From positions 1 to 12,343 of the forward strand of contig JAFGHG010000116.1 of assembly GCA_016939345.1 (NCBI GenBank): a stretch of 12,343 nt of DNA, in the 5' to 3' direction. Source of the stretch: Candidatus Omnitrophota bacterium. GTDB taxonomy: Bacteria > Omnitrophota > Gorgyraeia > Duberdicusellales > 4484-171. The position numbers and the translations under genes are program-made. Each line of letters starts with the position of its first letter. Within the stretch, counting starts at the first letter, position 1. Shown piece by piece: positions 6,604-12,343 of the stretch. Below the pieces are notes generated by a model, which saw only the letters and a program-made list of their open reading frames with translations, ran no database searches and was not told the origin of the DNA.

Positions 6604-7269
6604 TTATTCTATAAACCCTATAAAAGAAAGCATTCTCTTTGAGGTTGCGGTTTTACGAAACGATAAAAAATTATCTCTGTGACAGACAGTGCAGTAGTCA
6701 AGATCCAAAAAATTATCCCTTGGCATGCCCCTGCGGGCTAAAGAATCGCAAACAAAGGCTATAGGATCGAAATATATTCTTTCACCATTACTCTTAAGAT
6801 AAGGTTTTATTCTGATGCATTGCTCAAGCTCCTTACCTACCTCATAACAGCAGCAACGCATACCCACGCCTGCCACTACTTTAAAGGTCGATAGATCGTA
6901 GGGTATATTCTCTAAAATACCCCCGGCGGCGCTGCGCCAGCCCATATGAACGACGCCCGCAACAGATAATCGTTTACTGAAAAAAAATAAAGGCAGGCAG
7001 TCTGCGGTCTTGACGACTAGAAAATGCTTCTTGGCTGAGGTGAATAAACCGTCGCCGGAATATTCTCCGGGATTACCGACGACATGCACTTTATCAGAGT
7101 GGAGCTGTTTCATGTAGCTAAGAGAAAAATCTCTGTGGCTGCAGGAAAAAGCTTTGTAAAAATCATCAGGCAATGTGCCGGCAAGTTTGGGCTTGGAATA
7201 TCCGGCTATGACAGAAGAATCGAAAAAATCTTCGATTGAGAAAAAATTTTCTTTTTCACTTATCTTCAC
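6604..7269 (-). CDS. pgeF: PgeF/YfiH family purine nucleoside enzyme (laccase-like fold)
   Basis: Proteins of this family (YfiH, DUF152, human LACC1) were first called polyphenol oxidases. They are now known to phosphorolyse or deaminate purine nucleosides such as adenosine, and E. coli YfiH also edits misincorporated peptidoglycan L-Ser. The metal-site triad is visible: H57 in QLHSDKV, C91 in KTADCLPLF and H108 in VVHMGWRSAAGG, with the family's usual spacing. The GVGMRCCCYEVG segment and the C-terminal CTVC-FLSFRKT-SKR region also match. The product has 221 residues, slightly short at the N-terminus compared with about 240. Translation starts at a GTG inside the end of the preceding DUF167 gene (14-base overlap). 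As the last gene of the upstream run, it shares a transcript with a SAM hydrolase that makes adenosine, a possible substrate. Confidence 0.9.
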   Translation of the reverse strand: MKISEKENFFSIEDFFDSSVIAGYSKPKLAGTLPDDFYKAFSCSHRDFSLSYMKQLHSDKVHVVGNPGEYSGDGLFTSAKKHFLVVKTADCLPLFFFSKRLSVAGVVHMGWRSAAGGILENIPYDLSTFKVVAGVGMRCCCYEVGKELEQCIRIKPYLKSNGERIYFDPIAFVCDSLARRGMPRDNFLDLDYCTVCHRDNFLSFRKTATSKRMLSFIGFIE

Positions 7270-7480
7270 TTATCTCTATGATCTTATCTCTCTGCTTGAG
7301 GCCGCTTACTATGGTTATATTTCTTTTCTTTGTCTTAAAATATGCTGCAAGGACTTCGACAAGCCTGCTGTTGGCCTTGCCTAAAAGTGCAGGCTCGTTT
7401 AGATAAACTTTAAGGCCCTGATCAAATTCCTCGATTCTCTGCTTCTTGGCTCTGGGTATAACCCTGACCTTTATCTTCAA
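7256..7480 (-). CDS. DUF167 (YggU) family protein
   Basis: This small 74-residue protein matches the DUF167/YggU family of unknown function, which adopts a compact alpha/beta fold. Visible are the N-terminal KVRVIPRAKK strand (4-13), the invariant GKAN (34-37) followed by a Leu-rich helix ending in LAAYF, and a basic KTKKRNITIVSG segment (49-60) with a closing KIIEI strand. The start is a TTG at 7480 preceded by a GGGGGAAG Shine-Dalgarno-like string 6 bases upstream. No ATG or GTG is available at the family start. It begins inside the last 59 bases of rmuC in another frame and overlaps the next gene by 14 bases. The function is not known. Confidence 0.88.
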   Translation of the reverse strand: MKIKVRVIPRAKKQRIEEFDQGLKVYLNEPALLGKANSRLVEVLAAYFKTKKRNITIVSGLKQRDKIIEISEDK

Positions 7481-8408
7481 CCTGGTCTTCCCCCATCGAT
7501 TGGATCTTGGCTGATATTTTATCTATTCTTCTTAATCCCTCTTCATACTTTGAAGAAGAGTTTCGTATATGATTTCCCAGCAGGCCATAGTCCCGGATAA
7601 ACAAAGAGAGTTCTTTTTCCAGTCTCTTTAAATTATTATAAATCTCTTTAGCCTTCTCTTCTATCTGTAAGGCCTGAAACCCGACGACAATTGTCTTGAG
7701 ATATGCATAGAATGTATTTGGGCCGACGACAAAGACCTTCTTGGCTGATGCTGCCTCAAGAAGCGAAGTCTCGGTTATAATAAAATAATATACGGCCTCG
7801 GATGGTATATACATAAGGGCAAAATCAGTCGTGCCTTCATCAGGATAGATATATCCGGCTGTTTCGTTTATCCTTTTCTTTATGCTCTCGATGCATATCC
7901 GGCGCTGGCGCTCTCTGTCTTCATCCGGACTTTGGGCAAAATTACGGAAAGACTCCATAGAGAACTTAGCATCAATTGGCACAAGTAAATCAATAAGTTT
8001 TATAGCAAAATCGACCTTTTTACCGTCTTTAAACCTGTACTGTGAAATTATGGACTCCTTGGGCAGAGTATCAAAGAGCAGATTTTCCAGGATACTTTCT
8101 CCTACTATACCTCTCAATTTCGTGGGTTTTAATACATCATGAAAAGACTGAGTAAGCTCAAGGATCTGTCTACTTTCTTTATCCAGGCCGCCGATCTTTT
8201 CATAAAGGCGTGATATTTCCGTAGTAACTGATTTTGAAGAATCAAGCAGGTTTTGCGACCAAACAGAGTTTTTGGTGAATTCTTCTCTTAAGGAATCAAT
8301 TTTCTGATGCATCAATATGTCTTGGCGGTTTTTAAGCGACTTGAATATCAGGAATAAAAAAACTGCAAGCAGAAGGATAAGAATAGTAAAAAGAAGATAA
8401 ATTTCCAT
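7422..8408 (-). CDS. rmuC: RmuC family DNA recombination protein
   Basis: RmuC proteins are putative nucleases; in E. coli, loss of RmuC raises inversion between short inverted repeats. The 328-residue protein begins with a membrane anchor (hydrophobic residues ~4-23), followed by a coiled-coil region (~24-90). The conserved nuclease-like domain follows, with LRGIVGESILENLL (98-111), VDFAIKLIDLLVPIDAKF (132-149), where VDF and PIDAKF are the family hallmarks, and FALMYIPSEAVYYF (196-209). The tail after ~305 is hydrophilic and unconserved, and its final 19 codons overlap the DUF167 gene. The ATG at 8408 is 27 bases after the CoaC gene and has no obvious Shine-Dalgarno. It should be anchored in the inner membrane with the domain in the cytoplasm. 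Confidence 0.93.
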   Translation of the reverse strand: MEIYLLFTILILLLAVFLFLIFKSLKNRQDILMHQKIDSLREEFTKNSVWSQNLLDSSKSVTTEISRLYEKIGGLDKESRQILELTQSFHDVLKPTKLRGIVGESILENLLFDTLPKESIISQYRFKDGKKVDFAIKLIDLLVPIDAKFSMESFRNFAQSPDEDRERQRRICIESIKKRINETAGYIYPDEGTTDFALMYIPSEAVYYFIITETSLLEAASAKKVFVVGPNTFYAYLKTIVVGFQALQIEEKAKEIYNNLKRLEKELSLFIRDYGLLGNHIRNSSSKYEEGLRRIDKISAKIQSMGEDQVEDKGQGYTQSQEAENRGI

Positions 8409-8435
8409 AGTTTTCTAGAATATAAAGGCTGGGGG

Positions 8436-8996
8436 TTAAAAACCAGATGTTATTTTTTTAAAAATCTCTTCCGGTTCAGCCATTCGGCCTTGACCATAAC
8501 TGCCGCAGGCAAGCTCGCCTTTTAAAGGATTAATTATTTTGTATTTTTTGATTTTCTCAAGCTTGTTAATATTATCCTGGATAAGAGGGTTAGACCACAT
8601 ACAATCGTTCATGGCTGGGGCCAGATAGACTTTTGTTTCCTTGGGCAAAGCGCAGACGACCGTTGTAAGCAGATTATCGCATATACCCAGGGCGATCTTT
8701 GACAAGGTGTTGGCAGAACAGGGAGCTATCAAACATAAAGATGCCCATTGAGCCAAACATATGTGCTTAACAGGCTCATCTTTAACCTCTTCAAACATAT
8801 CCAGATGAACCTTATTCTGGGTCAAAGCGGAAAAAGTCAAGGGGGTTACGAATTTAGTGGCTGCCTCGGTCATGATAACTTTTACCGAATATTTCTTTTT
8901 AAGCAAAAGTCTTATAAAAAAGCAGGTCTTATAGGCTGCTATGCCGCCGCAAACACCGATGAGTATGTTTTTTCTGGTCTTTTTGCTCATAAACAC
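8436..8996 (-). CDS. coaC: Phosphopantothenoylcysteine decarboxylase (CoaC, flavoprotein)
   Basis: This HFCD-type flavoprotein decarboxylates 4'-phosphopantothenoylcysteine to phosphopantetheine in coenzyme A synthesis. Residues, counted from the GTG at 8996: GVCGGIAAYK (14-23) binds FMN; EAATKFVTPLTF (44-55) is the family helix; H78 in the HICLAQWA motif is the catalytic His; PAMNDCMW (127-134) contacts substrate; and C164 in ELACGSYGQGRMAEPEEI is the active-site Cys lid. At 186 residues it is a stand-alone CoaC, not fused to CoaB as in most bacteria. The start may be the GTG at 8996 or the ATG two codons on (8990), which gives MSKK. It follows coaB by 49 bases. Confidence 0.95.
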   Translation of the reverse strand: MFMSKKTRKNILIGVCGGIAAYKTCFFIRLLLKKKYSVKVIMTEAATKFVTPLTFSALTQNKVHLDMFEEVKDEPVKHICLAQWASLCLIAPCSANTLSKIALGICDNLLTTVVCALPKETKVYLAPAMNDCMWSNPLIQDNINKLEKIKKYKIINPLKGELACGSYGQGRMAEPEEIFKKITSGF

Positions 8997-9045
8997 CCAT
9001 ATTGTATTAAAAGCCCTGCCTTCTGTAAACCTTTATTTATCGGCC

Positions 9046-9669
9046 TTAAAACCGCGACTCCCTGATAATCTGCTCAAGCAGTCTGGCCAATGACCCTTGA
9101 GAATGAACAGGCACGACATTGCGGTCTCGGTCAACCAGAAAGCCCTTGTATTTATCTTTTAAATCTTCGAGGGCGTTGGCAACTACAAAATTGCTTTTAT
9201 TGGCCAGCAGGCTCGAATAGGCGTCATTTATAAGTCCGCGGCGCCTGGGCTCTAGTTTAAATTGAATAAGCAGGGAATTCTCAGCCAGGCTTCTGATTTT
9301 TTTAATTATCTTCTCGGTAGGCCTCAATCTTAAATAAAGAGAATTCTTAAGCGAAGGTATTTTTCCTTTTGCCGGTTTTTTTAGCTCATAGTCGCTTACA
9401 GCAGCCATATGGATTATTGCATCGTATTTATTTTTCTTAAGGAGCTGGGTTATCTGTTCTTTGAATTCATTGAAATACCTGTATGTGATTACACCTTTCT
9501 GTTTAAGACCCGGCAGACAATGAGGGTTTATCAATAAAGTAACCGAATGCCCTTTCTTTCTGAAATTTTCGCAGAGAAAAAGACCGGTTTTACCGGTAAA
9601 ACGGTTTGTAAGTATTCTCACGTCGTCTATTTTTATCCAGGTCGCTCCAGCAGTTATAAGTATTTTCAT
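9046..9669 (-). CDS. coaB: Phosphopantothenate-cysteine ligase (CoaB), stand-alone
   Basis: CoaB joins cysteine to 4'-phosphopantothenate using a nucleotide triphosphate, one step before CoaC. The Rossmann start LITAGAT (4-10), VRILTNRFTGKTG (17-29) with the intermediate-binding Asn N22, AAVSDY (89-94), K103 in the KGKIPS segment (equivalent by spacing to E. coli K289) and the FVVAN strand (161-165) identify it. It is rather divergent: GATWIK replaces the usual GGTxEPID-like string and QFKLEP replaces GFAAET. At 207 residues it is a single-domain protein. Its ATG overlaps the stop of the ttcA-like gene (ATGA), and coaC follows, the reverse of the domain order in fused CoaBC. Confidence 0.9.
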   Translation of the reverse strand: MKILITAGATWIKIDDVRILTNRFTGKTGLFLCENFRKKGHSVTLLINPHCLPGLKQKGVITYRYFNEFKEQITQLLKKNKYDAIIHMAAVSDYELKKPAKGKIPSLKNSLYLRLRPTEKIIKKIRSLAENSLLIQFKLEPRRRGLINDAYSSLLANKSNFVVANALEDLKDKYKGFLVDRDRNVVPVHSQGSLARLLEQIIRESRF

Positions 9670-10400
9670 AAAAGATAATCCTTTCTTATTTTTTTTAAAG
9701 AACGAAAAATATTCTTTTTGACATAGGGGTAGTCTTGCTCAAGGTTTTGTATCAGCTCTTTTATCCTCTTGCGTATGCCCTTTTCTGAGTTAGGGCAGTC
9801 AAACCGGATCCGGGGAAAAGAAAAACATGAAGAGAAATCAAGTATCGACTGTTTGCTTAGATAGCAAAGAGGCCTTATTATCTTTATCTTGCCTTTAAAC
9901 ATCTCCAGATTAGGCAGGCAGGTGCTGACTTCGCCAAGAAAACAAAGGTTCATAAGAGTTGTTTCAGCTATATCGTCAAGGTTATGCCCTAAAGCTATTT
10001 TGTTGCAATTATGCTCCCGGGCAGCAGCAAAAAGCAGCTTTCTCCTGCTCCAGGAACACCAGAAACAATTTACCTTGGAACCGTTAAAGTGAAGCTCTTT
10101 TATGGTGTATTCCAGATCTAAGCGTCTAAAAAAATCCTCAATAAGATCTCTGTCAATATCAAGAAAATCAGTATCTACAAAACAGGCCACCAAGTGAAAA
10201 TCTATCGGCACATGGCGCTGGCGCATCTGAAGAAGTTTTAGCAAAGACAGGCTATCAGTCCCTCCTGAAACAGCTACAAGCACCCTATCCCCCTGCGAAA
10301 GCATATTATAATCAGATATGGCCTTGCCGCTTTGCTTGTAAACATAGCGTATTGCCCCCCGCAACCTTATTTTAGTATCAAAAGCGCTTTTTATCATCAT
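9666..10400 (-). CDS. ttcA: TtcA-family PP-loop tRNA thiolation ATPase
   Basis: TtcA-type enzymes adenylate a tRNA base and replace its oxygen with sulfur, using a [4Fe-4S] cluster; E. coli TtcA makes 2-thiocytidine at position 32. The PP-loop SGGTDS spans residues 45-50 (E. coli has SGGKDS). C112 and C115 form the CFWC pair ahead of SRRKLLFAAA, and C202 in DCP supplies the third cluster ligand, as in TtcA. The IALGHNLDDIAETTLMN helix (135-151) is also typical. Length (244) is near that of shorter family members. Two adjacent ATGs (10400, 10397) are possible starts, 8 bases after the SAM hydrolase stop. The exact tRNA position is not predictable from sequence; TtuA or NcsA-like specificity is the alternative, but the missing N-terminal zinc finger speaks against it. 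Confidence 0.88.
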   Translation of the reverse strand: MMIKSAFDTKIRLRGAIRYVYKQSGKAISDYNMLSQGDRVLVAVSGGTDSLSLLKLLQMRQRHVPIDFHLVACFVDTDFLDIDRDLIEDFFRRLDLEYTIKELHFNGSKVNCFWCSWSRRKLLFAAAREHNCNKIALGHNLDDIAETTLMNLCFLGEVSTCLPNLEMFKGKIKIIRPLCYLSKQSILDFSSCFSFPRIRFDCPNSEKGIRKRIKELIQNLEQDYPYVKKNIFRSLKKIRKDYLL

Positions 10401-10408
10401 CTGCTTGA

Positions 10409-11197
10409 CTATAATACCTCAACTATTATCTTGTGATTGCTGCCATTTTTTATCTTAAAAAATTCCTTTGCGCTCTTATTTTTAAGAGAGATCTCTAGGA
10501 ATCCTGAACTGCCAGTGATAAAAAAAGGTTCTCCCGGCCTTGCCTGGGCATAAGTCGAATATTTACGGGTTATTTTTTTATTTCCCATACTTGCCTTAAT
10601 TTCCCCCGGCCCGAATCCTTTAAGGTGTTTTTCCTTCATATTGGTAACAAGATTCCCAAAACGGTCTGCGTGAATAACCTCGGCCGTTATTTTTGACTTG
10701 CTAATTTTTGGCTGGGGAAAAGAAATTTCTTTGATAACTCTTATCTGCCGGCCAAAACAAGCAAAAGGCCTGCCTTTTAAAAAATAGGCGGCTGCCGGAG
10801 CAAAAATATCACGGCCGTGAAAAGTGGAAGATACTTTTGATAAAAAAAAATTTTTATTTTCTACGGCCCGGACAGCTTTTATCCCGTCTTCTCTTGCTGC
10901 TAAGCTTAAAACCCCGTTATCAGGGCCGATAAAATAATAATTTTTAGTCTTGATGATTATCGGCCTGCGTTCTGAACCAACCCCGGGGTCAACCACTACC
11001 ACAAAAATACTCCGCCTTGGGAAATATTTAAAACTTGCTGAGAGCAAAAATGCAGCCTCTTTGATGTCGTGGGCTCTTACATTATGAGATATATCCACTA
11101 TTCTGGCCTTAGGATTTATACCCAGTATAACTGCCTTCATAAGGCCGGCATATTGGTCTTTAAGCCCAAAATCAGTCAATAATGCTATGATTTTCAT
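10409..11197 (-). CDS. S-adenosylmethionine hydrolase (DUF62, SAM hydroxide adenosyltransferase)
   Basis: Members of this family use a water-derived hydroxide to split S-adenosylmethionine into adenosine and methionine; rarer relatives are chlorinases or fluorinases. The N-terminal ALLTDFG (5-11), VDPGVG (69-74), GPDNGVL (91-97) and FHGRDIFAPAAA (126-137) are clear. The hydroxide-activating triad Asp-Arg-His is seen as D70, R77 and H127 with the same spacing as in the archaeal enzyme. The C-terminal barrel has DRFGNLVTN, which contacts adenine. I see no halogenase-specific features. The product is 262 residues from ATG 11197; a TTG at 11206 would add three residues. No clear Shine-Dalgarno precedes either. 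The gene lies 54 bases after pyk. Confidence 0.92.
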   Translation of the reverse strand: MKIIALLTDFGLKDQYAGLMKAVILGINPKARIVDISHNVRAHDIKEAAFLLSASFKYFPRRSIFVVVVDPGVGSERRPIIIKTKNYYFIGPDNGVLSLAAREDGIKAVRAVENKNFFLSKVSSTFHGRDIFAPAAAYFLKGRPFACFGRQIRVIKEISFPQPKISKSKITAEVIHADRFGNLVTNMKEKHLKGFGPGEIKASMGNKKITRKYSTYAQARPGEPFFITGSSGFLEISLKNKSAKEFFKIKNGSNHKIIVEVL

Positions 11198-11251
11198 CAA
11201 ATTCAATACTAGAATGAAGTTTTAAATACGAAATTCGGATTTAAAGTAATT

Positions 11252-12262
11252 TCACTTCATATATTGTTCAGTATTCTTTATGACCTTATTCATCATATCA
11301 ACGACTTTATCCGGATATTTTCCCACAGCTGTTTCTCCTGAAAGGAGCAGATGAGTGGCTCCGTCCAAAATAGCGTTGGCGACATCAGAAACTTCTGCCC
11401 GGGTAGGTATAGCGTTTTCGGTCATGCTTTCAAGCATCTGGGTAGCGACTACCACCGGCTTCTTCTTTTTCAGGCAGGAACGGACTATCTCTTTCTGTAT
11501 TACCGGTACCTTATATATTGGCACACATATCCCAAGGTCGCCCCGGGCAACGATAATACCGTCAGCTTCGTCTATAATCTCTTCAAGGTTTTTCAAAGCC
11601 TCCTGATTCTCTATCTTGGCGAAAAACTTGCACCGAGGATGCTGCGGCATAACTATTTGTTTCAAAAGTTTTAGATCCTGGGCGTTTCTGACAAACGACT
11701 GGGCAACAAAGTCCAGTTTACTATCTATTGCTATCTGGACGTCTTTTATGTCTTTATCAGTCAAGGCAGAAAAATCAAGTCTTACTCCCGGAATGTTAAT
11801 TCCTTTCTGGCTCTTTAAGCTCCCACCGACAACAACTTTTGTTTTAAGGCGCTTTGATTCCACAGACTTTACCTCCAAGACTATTCTTCCGTCGTCGATG
11901 TAGATCAAGTCCTTAACTGCTATATCAGCCAAGGAACCCCTATAATCAAAGAAGGCCTCTTTTTCTCCGGCAGCGCCGTCTTCCTGGCTCAGATAAAAAA
12001 GCATCCTTTTCTTTAGTTTTATCTCGCCTTTGATCTTTCCTACTCTTATGCGGTAACCTTCCAAATCCTGCATTATTTTGACAGCCCGCCTCATCTTCCG
12101 GTTGAGGTTGCGGACCAGTTCTATTTTCTGCAGGTGCTGGGTATGGTTTCCGTGAGAAAAATTAAGCCTTACGGCATCAAGTCCATGCTCAAACATCTTG
12201 CGCAGCATCGCTTGAGAGCCGCTGGCCGGGCCTAAAGTAGCGATTATCTTAACCTTAGGCAT
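11252..12262 (-). CDS. pyk: Pyruvate kinase, short form without C-terminal domain
   Basis: Pyruvate kinase makes pyruvate and ATP from phosphoenolpyruvate and ADP, the last step of glycolysis. Conserved parts are ATLGPAS (8-14), RLNFSHG (32-38; R, N and S bind ligand and potassium), the B domain (~70-165) ending in KGINIPG, the catalytic Lys K216 with E218 in AKIEN, ARGDLG (239-244) with metal-binding Asp, and ATQMLESM-PTRAEVSDVANAI-DG (273-301) with catalytic Thr T274, then LLSGETAVGKYP. The usual D-x-K-GPEIR string is changed to QDLEGYRIR (65-73). At 336 residues it stops just after the barrel, so the ~130-residue C-terminal regulatory domain of typical 470-residue enzymes is missing; the 54 bases downstream cannot encode it. 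ATG 12262 follows an AAAGGGGTG Shine-Dalgarno. I see no convincing promoter in the 81 bases upstream. Confidence 0.94.
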   Translation of the reverse strand: MPKVKIIATLGPASGSQAMLRKMFEHGLDAVRLNFSHGNHTQHLQKIELVRNLNRKMRRAVKIMQDLEGYRIRVGKIKGEIKLKKRMLFYLSQEDGAAGEKEAFFDYRGSLADIAVKDLIYIDDGRIVLEVKSVESKRLKTKVVVGGSLKSQKGINIPGVRLDFSALTDKDIKDVQIAIDSKLDFVAQSFVRNAQDLKLLKQIVMPQHPRCKFFAKIENQEALKNLEEIIDEADGIIVARGDLGICVPIYKVPVIQKEIVRSCLKKKKPVVVATQMLESMTENAIPTRAEVSDVANAILDGATHLLLSGETAVGKYPDKVVDMMNKVIKNTEQYMK

Positions 12263-12343
12263 AAAACACCCCTTTAAAGATTATCCCAAAATCCTTATCA
12301 AAACTATCGATTAGATCAAAAAAAACAATAATTTTAACCTTTG

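Noticed and set aside
12280..12285. GATAAT preceded by TGG as an extended -10 for pyk
   Set aside because: Transcription would start within or right next to the pyk Shine-Dalgarno, leaving almost no leader, and there is no -35 match; the real promoter may lie outside the window.

Overview
The window carries a compact, tightly packed block of bacterial housekeeping genes, all on the minus strand, so transcription runs from the right edge to the left. It is moderately AT-rich, gene overlaps are frequent, and there is no mobile element, CRISPR array or RNA gene that I can see. The gene set and a short, divergent pyruvate kinase suggest an uncultured, probably anaerobic bacterium with a streamlined gene layout. 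A candidate phylum such as Omnitrophota would fit, but that is a low-confidence guess from protein character alone.

Reading in transcription order, the first run (12262 down to 6604) encodes: a pyruvate kinase without its usual C-terminal domain; an S-adenosylmethionine hydrolase (DUF62 family); a TtcA-type PP-loop tRNA thiolation enzyme; stand-alone CoaB and CoaC proteins of coenzyme A synthesis; RmuC; a small DUF167/YggU protein; and a PgeF/YfiH purine nucleoside enzyme. Stop-start distances are mostly overlaps or short gaps, so this looks like one transcription unit that may begin beyond or near the right edge.

The second run (6518 down to 339) is a dedicated glycine cleavage operon: gcvT, gcvH, gcvPA, gcvPB, then a LipM-like octanoyl/lipoyl transferase and lipoyl synthase lipA. 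It therefore encodes the T, H and P proteins and the two steps needed to build lipoate on GcvH. The L protein (dihydrolipoamide dehydrogenase) is absent and must be encoded elsewhere. An extended -10 promoter candidate lies in the AT-rich 85-base gap before gcvT.

Three things stand out. First, lipA is interrupted by a single in-frame UGA, with all conserved motifs intact on both sides. Second, gcvPB has a roughly 95-residue charged coiled-coil extension at its N-terminus that is foreign to the family. Third, the pyruvate kinase ends right after its catalytic barrel. The first ~338 bases are AT-rich and hold no gene I can identify. I did not find a clearly new multi-gene system; the best candidate novelty is the coiled-coil GcvPB inside a self-contained glycine cleavage and lipoylation operon.
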